From Tupaia tana (taxonomy: Eukaryota > Chordata > Mammalia > Scandentia > Tupaiidae): 64,000 bases of DNA. The notes beneath the pieces are model-generated. The model was not told where the DNA came from. It searched no databases and saw only the letters and a program-made list of their open reading frames with translations. The position numbers and the translations under genes are program-made. The stretch lies in contig JAKSZU010000004.1 of the NCBI GenBank assembly GCA_026018925.1, forward strand, positions 16,708,095 through 16,772,094. The letters are read 5' to 3'. Positions 29,862-40,462 of the stretch are shown one piece after another. How positions within the stretch are numbered: the stretch's first letter is position 1; the number at the start of each line of letters is the position of its first letter.

Positions 29862-31781
29862 ATAAAAATGTGGAAGGACATCCCATGCTCCTGGATTGGA
29901 AGAATTAACATAATCAAAATGGCAATTCTACCCAAATTAATCTACATGTTTAATGCAATTCCAATCAAAATACCAGAGATATTCTTCAGAGATCTAGAAA
30001 AGGCAATCATAGAATTTGTCTGGAACCATAAAAGACCTCGTATTGCAAAAGCAATCCTGTGCAAGAAGAATGGAGTAGGAGGCATATCACTTCCTGATCC
30101 CAAGATATACTACAAAGCTATGGTCATCAAAACAGCATGGTATTGGCATAAAAACAGACATGTGGACCAATGGAAGAGAATAGAGACCCCAGAAATAACC
30201 CCCAAAGCTTACAGCCAACTGATCTTTGACAAAGGATACCAGTCAATCCATTGGGAAAAGGAAAACCTCTTTAGTAAATGGTGCTGGAAAAACTGGGTAT
30301 CCACTCGCAGAAAGATGAAACTGAACCCCCATCTTTCACCATTAACAACAGTCAACTCAAAATGGATCAAAGATCTGAACCTAAGACCTCAAACAATAAA
30401 ACTACTGGTGGAAAATGCTGGGGAAACTCTGGGGGACATTGGAGTAGGCAAAGACTTCTTAAATAAGACTCCCAAAGCACAGGCAATAATCCCTAAAATA
30501 GACAAGTGGGACTATATTAGACTAAGAAGTTTCTGCACAGCAAAGGACACAGTAACAAGTGTGAACCGACAACCCTCAGAATGGGAAAATATTTTTGTTA
30601 AATATGCCTCAGACAAGGGACTGATAACCAGAATACATAGGGAACTCAAGTGCCTTATGCGAAAAAAAATGATGAACCCAATTAAAAGATGGGAAAATGA
30701 GCTAAACAAAAGTCTCTCTAAGGAAGACATTCGAACAGCCAAAAAGCATATGAGGAAATGCTCAACATCCCTCATCATAAGGGAGATGCAGATAAAAACT
30801 ACAATGAGATACCACCTAACCCCTGTCAGAATGGCAAAGAATAAGAATATAAAAAGTGATAAGTGTTGGCGGGGATGTGGTGAAAAGGGAACCCTCCTAC
30901 ACTGTTGGTGGGAATGTAAACTGGTTCAGCCACTGTGGAGAACAATATGGAGGTTCCTCAAAGATCTACAAATAGAACTACCATTTGATCCAGCAATCCC
31001 ACTTTTGGGTATTTACCCAAAAGACAGGAGAACGCTCAGTCAGAAAAGTGCTTGCACATTAATGTTTATTGCAGCATTATTCACAATTGCCAAGACATGG
31101 AACCAACCTAAATGACCACAAACTGATGAATGGATTGGAAAAGTGTGGTATATATACTCTATGGAATACTACTCAGCCATAAAAAATAACAAGACCCTGG
31201 AATTTGATAGAAAGTGGTCAGATACGGAGGATATATTGCTGAGTGAAGTAAGCCAGGCTATGAAAGAAAGATATTGTATGTATCCACTCAATATATACCG
31301 ACTATCAGCACTCTATGATAGAGAGCAAAAAATTGGTGGACATAAAAGCAGTGAAGGTACTTAATGAGAATAGGACAGTGTGGAATGGGGGAAGTGAAGA
31401 GAAGAGGATAGAGAAAGATAACAAGTGAACAATAGAGAGGCAGGACGTTAGTGAGAAACAGATATGGCTTATTAACTGTTGATGTTGACATGTATAGTAT
31501 TCTCAACTGGATTTGTCTGAGAAGTATTTCATGATGGGCAAAGTATTTGTACAAGCAAAATGAGAAATAGCAATTTACTGCTTTAAAAAATAATTAGAAT
31601 AATAATAATAATGATTGGAGAAAACATAGAAAAGATATTGAATGTTGAAGCGGGGAGATTAATGTCTCTGTACTGACTGACATGCACGGCATTCCCTTTT
31701 GAAAAAGCAATGTAATACACTGTAAAGTTATATGTAATTCAATGTAATATAAAGAAGAATATGATGATAATAAAAAATTTA
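29862..31781 (+). mobile_element. LINE-1, 5'-truncated
   Basis: TSD-like 'aaaaaaagtaagtcactc' (ending 29861) and 'aaaaaaagttaagtcactc' (ending 31800). Contains the last third of ORF2, a 3' UTR of about 415 bp and a short A-rich tail 'aataaaaaatttaaaaaaaa'. The least decayed LINE-1 in the window, so probably lineage-specific. Confidence 0.95.
29868..31364 (+). pseudogene. LINE-1 ORF2 C-terminal fragment
   Basis: ORF2p is the LINE-1 endonuclease/reverse transcriptase. This piece starts downstream of the RT catalytic motif, so it has neither endonuclease nor RT active site. 415 codons are open to a TGA at 31113-31115, in the context 'WNQPK*P' where family members usually have Cys. The same frame then continues ('WYIYSMEYYSAIKNNK') to TAA at 31362-31364. 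The C-terminal cysteine motif is intact (C333-x3-C337-x7-H345-x4-C350). One stop and no frameshift in about 500 codons shows modest decay. Not functional. Confidence 0.95.
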
Positions 31782-31849
31782 AAAAAAAGTTAAGTCACTC
31801 TTCTCTAAGTGTTTATAAAACTCAATCATTGACATTATGAGAGTCGGTA

Positions 31850-31965
31850 TGCCATTAATTTATCAAACAATTATTTATCGAGTGGTTACTATATACAAAA
31901 TGTTAAGGACAGGACAGTGAATAAAACAAAGTCCCTGTTTTCACAGAACATTCATTCTAGGGGGC
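31850..31965 (-). mobile_element. L2/MIR-like 3' end, antisense
   Basis: 'caaacaattatttatcgagt' and 'ggacagtgaataaaacaaag'; same type as 8740-8845. Confidence 0.5.
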
Positions 31966-32084
31966 AGACTGTAAAGCTTGCAAAGACTAAAATATTTACT
32001 ATGTAGCCCTCTAGCAACAGTTCGCTTTCCTTTGTACTAGAGCATAGGGATCCACCTGTTTCCATTTAGTGCACATTATACAAA

Positions 32085-32215
32085 TTACCTAATCTTTACT
32101 AGATACTAATTTCCTCATCTGCAAAATGGATATATATAAAAAAAGAACCTTGAAGGGTGTGAATGAGGATTCAATGGGATATCTCAGGTACAGTGTTCAA
32201 TGTTTACCAGTGCAT
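32085..32215 (+). mobile_element. MIR fragment
   Basis: 'aatttcctcatctgcaaaat' followed by 'ggatat' and 'gaggattcaatgggatat'. Confidence 0.6.
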
Positions 32216-32239
32216 GCACAAATAAAGGTTAGCTTTCTT

Positions 32240-32306
32240 TCTCTTTTTTAAAACGTTATTTATTTCATTTTATTTATTGTTATTATTTTTTTGAATTTGC
32301 TATAGG
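32240..32306 (-). mobile_element. inverted SINE tail fragment
   Basis: Reverse complement of a type B 3' end ('tttgaatttgctataggg') abutting the head of the next, plus-strand SINE. Confidence 0.75.
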
Positions 32307-32505
32307 GGGGCCAGCAGGTGATGTGCTGGTTAAGACGCTGGACTCCCTCATGGCCAACCACACTTCAAGTCTCTGACCTGGTCACTTGTTTTCTCAGTTT
32401 CCTTTTCTGCTTCTCTCTGGTGAATATACATACCTTATAGCAAATTTAAAATGATAATAATAATAAATAAAATTAAATAAGCAATTCTTTAAAAATAAAT
32501 AAATA
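32307..32505 (+). mobile_element. tRNA SINE, type B
   Basis: Complete. Its own tail (32440-32500) is complementary to the inverted fragment to its left, so the pair could fold back. Confidence 0.9.
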
Positions 32506-32514
32506 AATAAATAA

Positions 32515-32758
32515 TGCTCCTTCCTTCATCTCCACATAGTCAGATTCACCCATCCTCAAAGCCCAGTTCAAATACTTCCTTCCCACAGAATGAATTTGGC
32601 CCCCTCAAAGTAGAAGCAAGTTCTGAACTAACATGCTTCTGAGCTGCCAGGGCGCTCCATCTACACCATCTTCCTATAGCATCATTGTTTCCTACCTTTA
32701 ACTACATTCTATCACATGCCTCCTATCTTCTCTACTAGACCATACAACACTTTATATT
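32515..32758 (+). mobile_element. LINE-2 fragment
   Basis: 'aaagcccagttcaaatactt' with 'ccttcccacag', 'ttcctatagcatcattgttt' and 'accatacaacactttatat' fit L2. Confidence 0.55.
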
Positions 32759-33194
32759 TATAATAACATGTAATAAATGTACACATTTGTGGGGGATACA
32801 ATGTTGTTTTTCAATACTAGAATATCATGCATAATGATTAAATTAGGAGAGCTAGTAATACCATCATCTCTACCATGTGGCATTACTTTATATTGGGAAT
32901 ATTTTAAAGTCCTTTTTTTTTTTTTTTAAGCTACTTGAGATATATAGTAAGTTGTTGTTAACCACATTGTCCATACTTCATTTTGTAACACTAGATATTT
33001 TTCCTCTCACCTACCTGTAATTTTGTTTCCCTTAATCAACATCCCTCTATTCACACCCTGCCCATCTTTCCCAGCCTCTAGTGGTCATTCTTCACTTCTG
33101 AGACTTTTTTTTCCCAATTTCCACATATGAGGAAGATTATGTAACATTTCTCTTTCTGTGCCTGGCTTATTTCACTTAATATAATGTTCTCCAG

Positions 33195-33331
33195 AGGACC
33201 AGCAGGTGGCATGGTAGTTAAGGTGCTGGACTCCTACATGGCTTACTGCAGTTCAAGTCCCAGACCTGGTGGTTTGAAATTCACACTAGATAAGCATGCA
33301 TGCCCAAAATCCCAAGAGGAAAATGGAAAAA
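33195..33331 (+). mobile_element. tRNA SINE, type A, 3'-shortened
   Basis: TSD 'aatataatgttctccag'/'aatataatgttttccag' (ending 33194; from 33333). The SINE stops after 'gaggaaaatgg' and runs straight into A's, so half the body is absent. Confidence 0.9.
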
Positions 33332-33433
33332 AAATATAATGTTTTCCAGACTCATCTATTTAACCTCAAATGATAGGGTCTCATCCTTTATCATGGCTGA
33401 ACAGTATTCCATTGTGTGTGTGTATATAGCATT

Positions 33434-33592
33434 TTTTTTTTTTTTTTGAGAGAGAGAGAGATTTTTGCTATAGGATGTGTGTGCTTGCTGGAGAGACTGA
33501 GAGGAACAGAAAAACAGAAAGCAAGAAATCACCCCCAGGGGGGATGGCCATGCTGCAATCCCTTATCTTCTGTTCTCCTCTCAGAATTTTGT

Positions 33593-33636
<44 letters not shown>

Positions 33637-33728
33637 CTGGTCTGGGTTTCAAGCAGCCAGGTCTGGGATTTAAACTGCAGTTGACCACGTGAGAGTCTGG
33701 CGCCTTATCCACACCACCTGCTGCTCCC
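33434..33728 (-). mobile_element. tRNA SINE, type A
   Basis: In the LINE-1; TSD 'tatatagcatt'/'tataccgcatt'. Contains (CA)18 at 33594-33632. Confidence 0.9.
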
Positions 33729-33985
33729 TATACCGCATTCTTTATTCATTCATTTGGTGAAGGACATTTAGGTTGATTCCGTATATTGGCTATCATGAAT
33801 AGTGCTGCAATAAATACTGGAGTGCAGATAATTTATGATATATTGGTTCCTTGGGCTATATATACAGTGTATATATGAGGAAGATTATGTAACATTACGT
33901 GACTGCCGAATCGCACAGTAGTTTTTCATTTTTGGTGAATCTCCATATTGACTAAATTAATTTAGTATCTTATCAACAGATTATT

Positions 33986-34203
33986 TCTTTTTTTAAGCTT
34001 ATTTCTTCATTGGGTGAGAGAGACAGAAAGACAAAGAAATAGCACCTCAACAGGGTCTTAATGCCATGATCCACTCCCAGCTTCAGCCAGCCCTGGATCA
34101 TGGCACCCACCCGGCTGACATACTCAGACAGATCTCCAGATGTGAAGCCAGAACTATTCCATGTGGATCAGCCTTGCAGAGCATCATGTTTTACTTCTGC
34201 ACC
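33986..34203 (-). mobile_element. tRNA SINE, type D
   Basis: Antisense: 'caacagggtcttaatgccat', 'ccctggatcatggcaccc', 'tgcaccaccctcc'. Confidence 0.85.
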
Positions 34204-34372
34204 ACCCTCCATCCTCACAATAACCCACTGAAATAATACTTTTATTATTTCGATCATTCCAATAAAGAAACTGAGGCACAGAGAGATGAAGTAATTTGTC
34301 CCAGGTCAGACAGCTAATAAGTGGCAGAGCTAGGAGTTAAACCTAGACAGCAGGTTGCAGAGTCTGTGCTCT
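34204..34372 (-). mobile_element. MIR SINE, antisense
   Basis: 'aaagaaactgaggcacagag', 'gacagctaataagtggcag' and 'agctaggagttaaacctag' are typical. Confidence 0.85.
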
Positions 34373-34379
34373 TTTTTTC

Positions 34380-34836
34380 TTTTTTCTTTTTTAAAATTAT
34401 TTTATTTGGGACCAGCAGTTGTTGTAATGGCTATGTCGCTGGACTCCCATGTGGTCGACCGTGCTTCGAGTCCCGGACCCGGTGGCTAAAACTCACTCCA
34501 GGTGCGTTGTGCGTGCATGCCCAAGATCCCAAGGGGAGAATGGAAGAGAAGGGATTGCGGCGTGACCATCCTCCCTGGGGGTGATTTCTCGCTTTCTGTC
34601 TCTCTGTCTTTCTCTATCTTTCTGATGAGCACACGTGCAATATAGCAAAAACTTGTCAAAAAAATTACTTTATGTAACTTTATTTATTTATTTATTTATT
34701 TAAATTTGACCAGAGAGGGATAGAGTGATAGAGAAAGAGGGAAAGTGAGAGAGCAAGCCACCAGGTCCGGGACTCGAACCGCAGTTGGGCAATGGGAGTC
34801 CAGCACCCTTAACCACCACACCACCTGCCAGCCCCC
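34380..34836 (-). mobile_element. tRNA SINE, type B (outer)
   Basis: Split by the next SINE. Its TSD 'gagtctgtgctctttttt' lies at 34360 and 34837. Confidence 0.9.
34408..34660 (+). mobile_element. tRNA SINE, type A2 (inner)
   Basis: Inserted in the opposite direction within the tail of the type B SINE; flanked by 'aaattattttattt' and 'aaattactttatgt'. Confidence 0.9.
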
Positions 34837-34854
34837 GAGTCTGTGCTCTTTTTT

Positions 34855-34856
34855 GA

Positions 34857-34887
<31 letters not shown>

Positions 34888-35146
34888 CTTTTTTTGGAGA
34901 GGTTTTTGCTATAGGGCGCGTGCGCTCGCCAGACAGACAGAGAGAGACAGAGAGATAGAAAGCAGGAAATCACCCCCCAGGGGGGATGGCCACGCCGCAA
35001 TCCCTTCTCCTCCATTCTCCTCTCGGGATCTTGGGCACGCACGCACACGCGCCCGGCGTGAGTTTAAGCCGCCGGGTCCGGGACTCGAACCGCGGTCGAC
35101 TACGTGGGAGTCCAGCGACATAGCCATTACGCTAACTGCTGGTCCC
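34855..35146 (-). mobile_element. tRNA SINE, type A2, young
   Basis: Near-complete CpG content. TSD 'gagtctgtgctctt' at 34837 and 35147, the same site used by the previous SINE. Confidence 0.95.
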
Positions 35147-35269
35147 GAGTCTGTGCTCTTAATAACACAGTATGTTATCTCTATCTATAGTTATAAAAAG
35201 CTATAACAATGAACAAGATACAATCTCTTCCTTTAAGGATCAGTTAGCTACTCAAAAAACTTGTGACAT

Positions 35270-35455
35270 CTCAGTTTCTGATTAAAACCTAAACTCCTTA
35301 GCATATTCAAAGGCCTGAATAATCTGACCCAACCCTCTGTTGCCTTATCTCCTATTATATCCACCTGCATTCTCTATGTTTTAGTTATATAATCTGCAAC
35401 TCCTAAATATGTCCCAGATTCTCCCACTTCTGCACTCTTGGCTAGAATGAATCAC
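35270..35455 (+). mobile_element. LINE-2 fragment
   Basis: 'aaacctaaactccttagcat', 'aaaggcctgaataatctgac' and 'ccaccctctgttgcc'-like text follow the L2 3' ORF. Confidence 0.65.
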
Positions 35456-35464
35456 TCTGGAGTT

Positions 35465-35726
35465 CTTTTTTTTAAGAGTTTTTTGCTATAGGGCTCATGC
35501 GCTCGCCAGACAGATGGAGAGAGACAGAGAGACAGAAAGCAAGAAATCACCCCTCCACCAGGGGATGGCCACGCCACAATCCCTTCTCCTCCATTCTCCT
35601 GTCAGGATCTTGGGCACGCACGCACATGTGCCTGGCGTGAGTTTAAGCCACCGGGTCCAGGACTCAAACTACGGTCGACTACATGGGAGTCCGGTGACAC
35701 AGCCATTACACCAACTGCTGGGCCCT
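35465..35726 (-). mobile_element. tRNA SINE, type A2
   Basis: Antisense; hairpin altered to 'cacccctccaccaggggatgg'. Confidence 0.9.
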
Positions 35727-35866
35727 AGACTAAGAAAAATATTTCTATGAAAAATCACTTGAGTTTTCAAAGAGATGCATTCTTTGCCTTATAGAGATTG
35801 TTGCCTAATGACTACGAATATCCCAATTTCAAAAAAGAAATAAACTGGGTATAAAAAGTTCCAAAG

Positions 35867-36040
35867 GGACCAGCAGGTGGCGTGGTGGGTAAGGTGCTGG
35901 ACACTCCCACATGGCTGACCACGGTTCGAGTCCTGGACCTGGCAGCTTGCTTTCTCACTCTTCCTCTCTCTCTGTCTCTCTTTGGCCAAATTAAAATAGA
36001 TGAATGAATAAATAAAATAAAATAAATAATTATTAAAAAA
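35867..36040 (+). mobile_element. tRNA SINE, type B
   Basis: TSD 'aaaaagttccaaag'/'aaaaaattccaaag' (35853 and 36041). Confidence 0.95.
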
Positions 36041-36057
36041 AAAAAATTCCAAAGAGA

Positions 36058-36255
36058 TCGGGGACCAGCAGGTGGCGTGGTGGTTAAGGTGCTGGACGCT
36101 CCCACATGGCTGACCACGGTTCAAGTCCTGGACCCGGTGGCTTGCTTTCTCTCACTTTCTCTCTCTCTCTCTGTTTCTCTGTGTCTCTCTGGTCAAATTA
36201 AAATAAATAAATGAATAAATACAATTATAAATAAGTCATTATTATTAAAAATAAG
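36058..36255 (+). mobile_element. tRNA SINE, type B
   Basis: Second insertion at the same site: 'ttccaaagaga' at 36047 and 36256. Confidence 0.95.
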
Positions 36256-36430
36256 TTCCAAAGAGAAACAATTATCTACACCATAAAATATTTGTTCCTT
36301 AGTGACATTCGCATTCAGTCAGTCAAATATTTATTACACTCATAGTTTTGTATAAAGCTCAAAATTAAACATTACATTTTAAAATCTGTCCCTCCCCAAA
36401 TTTTATCACCCAGAGGAATGAAAGGAAAGG

Positions 36431-36688
36431 TGTGGCCAACAGGTGTCATAGAGGTTAAGGTGGCTGGATTCCACACGAACACGACCGAATTTGTGGTTGA
36501 AGTCCTGAACTCAGCAGTTTGAGAGGCATACGGGGCACGTTTGTGTGCATGCCCAGAGTCCTGGGAGGAGAATGGAGGAGAGAGGATTGAGGAGTGGCCA
36601 TCCTCCCTGCTCCCCTAGCAGGTTGGGGGACTGACTTCTCACTTTCTTTTTTTCGGTCTCTCTTTGGTGAATGCACAAGCCCTATAGC

Positions 36689-36718
<30 letters not shown>
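36431..36718 (+). mobile_element. tRNA SINE, type C/A-old
   Basis: Long A24 tail passing into a (GAAA)n run. Confidence 0.85.
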
Positions 36719-36719
<1 letters not shown>

Positions 36720-36772
36720 GAAGAGAAGAAAGAAAGAAAGAAATGACATGACAACAGTCTAAAACACATCTA

Positions 36773-37091
36773 GGGAGGCCAGTAAGTGGTGTAGTGGCTA
36801 AGGATTCCCACATAGCCAACAGCAGTTCAAGCCCCAGATCTGGCAGCTTGAAAATCACACTGAAATTTATAATTCAGAATAAAAAAACAGACAGATTTTT
36901 TAAAAAAGAAAAAGAAAATCACACTGGGAGTATGTGTATGTGTGCTCAAAATCTCAAGAGGAGAATGAAGGAGAAGTGATTATGGCATGGCTATCTCCCC
37001 CAGGGGGTGATTTCTCACTTTCCCTCTCTCTGTCTCTCTCTGGTGAACATGCATTCCCTATGGTGAAAACCTAAAAAACAAAAACAAAAAC
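36773..37091 (+). mobile_element. tRNA SINE, type A-old, with insertion
   Basis: TSD 'aaaacacatcta' (36761-36772 and 37092-37103). Interrupted by a 51-bp piece at 36863-36913. Confidence 0.9.
36863..36913 (+). other. 51-bp retroposed fragment
   Basis: Flanked by a perfect 13-bp duplication 'gaaaatcacactg' (36850-36862 and 36914-36926) and A-rich at its 3' end. Origin unknown. Confidence 0.7.
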
Positions 37092-37103
37092 AAAACACAT
37101 CTA

Positions 37104-37297
37104 TGGTTGGCCCCATAGTTCAAGAGTTAAGCACAGCACATAGGAAGCTGGATCCCACATGGCTGACCAGGTGCACATCCTGGGCCCTGTGGCTTCAAAA
37201 ACACACCAGGCATATGTGTATGTGTGCCAAAATCCTGACATGACAGAAAATGGAGGAGGAGCGACTGTGGTGTGACCACACCTCACTGGGGGACTGC

Positions 37298-37339
<42 letters not shown>

Positions 37340-37383
37340 TGGAGAGCCCACATGTCCTATGGCAATTAAAAAATAAAATACAT
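37104..37383 (+). mobile_element. tRNA SINE, type C
   Basis: CT run replaced by (GT)19 at 37300-37337. Confidence 0.9.
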
Positions 37384-37385
37384 TA

Positions 37386-37642
37386 GGGCCATCAGATGCC
37401 ATGTGGTTACATCGCTGGAACCCCACATGGCTGACTGTGGTTCAAGTCCTGAACCTGGTGGCTTCAAACTCATGCTGGGCATGTGTGTGTGTTTGCCCAA
37501 GATCCCAGGAGGAGAACGGAGGAAAAGGGATTGCAATGCAGCCATCCCCCGGAGAATGATTTCTCAATTTCTGTCTCTGTCTCTCTCAATCTCTCTGGTG
37601 AGTGCATGCACTCTATAGTAAAAATCTCTAAAAAAATAATAA
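37386..37642 (+). mobile_element. tRNA SINE, type A-old
   Basis: 'gggccatcagatgccatgtgg' head, slightly shortened; third of five plus-strand SINEs in a row. Confidence 0.9.
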
Positions 37643-37654
37643 AATGCTGTCTTT

Positions 37655-37908
37655 GGGACTAGCAGATGGCATAATGATTACCTTACTGTACTCCCATCTA
37701 GTCGACTGTGGTTTGACTCCTGGACTCGATGGCTTGAAATATGCCAGGTGCGTGTGCATACGTGCCCAATATCCTGAGAGGAGAATTGTGGAGAAGGGAC
37801 TGTGGTGTGATCATCCCCCTGTGGAGTGATGATTTCTCTCTTTCTGTCTCTCTCTGTCTCTTCAGCAAGCACACACGCCCTATAACAAAAATCTCTATTA
37901 AAAATATG
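37655..37908 (+). mobile_element. tRNA SINE, type A
   Basis: Head 'gggactagcagatggcataa'; end 'cgccctataacaaaaatctc'. Confidence 0.9.
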
Positions 37909-37936
37909 TTATCTTATTAAAAATAAAATAAAATAC

Positions 37937-38388
37937 AGGGCTGGCAGCTGGTGTGGTGGTTAAAGGTGCTGTATTCCCACATGACTGACTGTGGTTAAGT
38001 CCTGGACCTGGCAGCTTGCTTTCTCACTTTCCCTTTCTCTTTCTGTCTCTCTCTGGTCAAATTAAAAAATAATAATAATGGGACCAGCAGTTAGCGTAAT
38101 GGTTGTGTCACTGGACTCCCATGTAGTCGACTGTGGTTTGAGTCCCAGACCCGGTGGCTTAAACTCACGCTGGGTGCGTGTGCGTGCGTGCCCAGGATCT
38201 CGAGAGGCGAATGGAGGAGAAGGGACTATGGTGTGGCCATCCCCTGGTGGAGGGGTGATTTCTCGCTTTCTGTCTCTCTGTCTCTCTCTTTCTGGTGAGC
38301 ACACACGCCCTATAGGAAAAAACCTCTACAAAAAAATAAATAAATAACAGAATTAAATAAAGAATTCTTTTTAAAAAAATAAAATAAA
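37937..38388 (+). mobile_element. tRNA SINE, type B (outer)
   Basis: Body to 38079, tail resumes 38347-38388. Flanked by 'aaaataaaataca' and 'aaaataaagtaca'. Confidence 0.9.
38080..38346 (+). mobile_element. tRNA SINE, type A2 (inner)
   Basis: Inserted in the A/T-rich tail of the type B SINE, same orientation. Confidence 0.95.
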
Positions 38389-38509
38389 GTACATCTAGTT
38401 GCCCCCATTCTGATAAAAACCACTGACACTACTGTTAGACCTCCTCAAGACTGAAAAGCAGCACCTCGTAGGGAGAGTTCTGTGGCTACTGTGTCAAAGC
38501 TCTCAGGAA

Positions 38510-38700
38510 GATTACTTATTACTCACCTACAACATGCCTGGAAACGATGCCAGATGCTTTGTACATATTACTTGAAATGAAATTACCCCCATTTTATCAT
38601 CCAGGAAAATGAAGTCCAGAGTATTTAAATGACTTGACAGAAGCTGGAGAGAATATTGGAGTCTGGATGTTTGACTCTAAAGCTTATGTTTTGCCGTGTA
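38510..38700 (-). mobile_element. MIR SINE, antisense
   Basis: 'acccccattttatcatccag' with 'gaaaatgaagtccagag' fits antisense MIR. Confidence 0.65.
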
Positions 38701-39667
38701 ACAAAGAATAACGAAGAAAAAGGGCAGTGGTTCAATAATAACTTCATTTTTGATTCACAAAAAAGAACTGCCTATCTATGAACCAATGAAAGTATTGTCG
38801 GCTTGCTTTACAAAACTTCCTGCTGCCAACTGCGAGCAGCATCCGTACTGGAAGAGTTCTGACCTGTACTCTACCAGTCTCTCCAGAAGAATGTCTATTC
38901 TTAAGATTATGCTAATAACAACTAAAGGTTTGAAATTAACTTATTTTAAAATACCGAAATGTGGGCATTATTTTGATACTAATATCCTTTCTAAAAGGCC
39001 TACATCTAAAACACTGAAATCTACTTAGACTGATTTACTTTACTTTACTTTAAAAAAAGTAAGTTTTCCCAGAAATTTTTATATATTTTTACCCGATTTC
39101 TTCCCATACTGTGCAAGAATAGAACCTATAACATACTATCGACCTCCATTAACCTTTAACTAAAGTGAACTGCTTTGCATTTCAATCCCAAATAAAGCAA
39201 AGATATCATCACTCTCCCAGACCACAAAAAAATTCCCAATAACCCAAAACAAAAACAAAAAAAAAGGAGAAGAGAGGGCAGTGGCTCAGATGTCAAGTCC
39301 CAAAAGAATTATAAATCTAGACCCATAAAAAGACAGTAATATCCTCAGCAAAGGCTTGCTACAGTTCGAACATGTTTTAGAGGTATTACATCATGGAAAA
39401 CTGGTTATGCTAGGTCCTAGACATGAGAACTCATAAGGAAAAACTCAGTTGAATGAACATTAACCACTAGAGTCTCAAATCAGGTGACAGAACAGAGCTG
39501 GCTCAGTTTGGCTTTTTCTTTTCTGTCCATGGCTTTCATAGTCCAATGGTAGAATAGCTGAAGGCAGAATAAACATTGCTCGGCAATCTGATCGTTCAAT
39601 AGCACCGTATATGATGACAAATGGACCAATCCAGTTCATGGTCTAATTTTACTCTTAGTGAAGGAAT
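38701..39667. other. repeat-poor island, about 1 kb
   Basis: Contains short open frames on both strands (38750-39028 plus; about 39485-39645 minus) without recognisable domains. (TTTAC)n-like run at 39033-39051. No gene called. Confidence 0.45.
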
Positions 39668-39683
39668 AAAAAGATTTAATAAG

Positions 39684-39887
39684 GGGGCCAGCAAGTGGCG
39701 TGGTGGTTAAAGGCACTGGACTCCCACATGGCTGACCACGGTTCAAGTCTCGGACCTGGTGGCTTGCGTTCTCACTTCCTCTCTCTCTCTCTGTCTCTCT
39801 CTGATCAAGCTGAAAAATAATAATGATATAATAATAAATAAAGTTAAATAAAAATAATAATTCTTTAAAAATAAAAAAAAATTAAAA
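39684..39887 (+). mobile_element. tRNA SINE, type B
   Basis: Perfect 16-bp TSD 'aaaaagatttaataag' (39668-39683 and 39888-39903). Confidence 0.95.
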
Positions 39888-40068
39888 AAAAAGATTTAAT
39901 AAGTTAAAATTAGACCTGCTTGCTCATAAATATTGAAAGTTTAATAAATATGAAAAACCCCTAGATCTTAGGGAGCAATACACATAATCTCTATCTTGAA
40001 TAACAAAGTCAAATTGAGACTGAAAATGAATTCATTCCCTAACTATTTTTTTAACAAGAAATTGTATT

Positions 40069-40271
40069 TTATTTATTACTTTTTAGACAGAGTCATGCTG
40101 TGTTAGGATCCTCCTGCTTCAGCTTCTTGAGTCGCTGGGACAACAGGCATATGCAACCGCACCTGGCTTTTATCAGGGTGGGGAGGGTGGTGGATCAAAC
40201 CTGGACTTCCCATGTGGCCTCAGCCTGCCAAACAGCATCAACCAACATGTGCTACCACAGCTGGGCCACAT
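40069..40271 (-). mobile_element. composite tRNA/7SL SINE, copy 1
   Basis: Antisense. Its 3' half (40084-40165) is antisense 7SL ('gctgggacaacaggcatatg'). Its 5' half (about 40170-40271) is a tRNA-like head ('tttggcaggctgagg', 'caggtttgatcc' on the sense strand). Short TSD 'aaattgta' on both sides. Confidence 0.7.
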
Positions 40272-40462
40272 TTACAAATTGTAAACTTTAAGTCAGAACT
40301 ATTAATAAACATATATACAGTGACTTTAAATATTGTCACAGTGCCTTTTTTTTTTTTCAAATTCAGAAAGTTCAGAGAACTAGTATGCACAAACCCAAAC
40401 ATCAAAATTGTCTCCCCAAGTCCTAAAAAAGTTTGTCTCTTCTTCCCAAATGTATCCTTTAT

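Larger units (their letters stand above)
32760..33965 (-). mobile_element. LINE-1 3' region, antisense, interrupted
   Basis: Antisense L1: 'ctgtgcctggcttatttcac', 'atggctgaacagtattccat', 'ggttgattccgtatattggc' and 'aatagtgctgcaataaatac'. SINEs at 33195-33331 and 33434-33728. Confidence 0.85.

Noticed and set aside
30512-30778. 88-codon minus-strand frame
   Set aside because: Antisense shadow of the LINE-1 ORF2 fragment.
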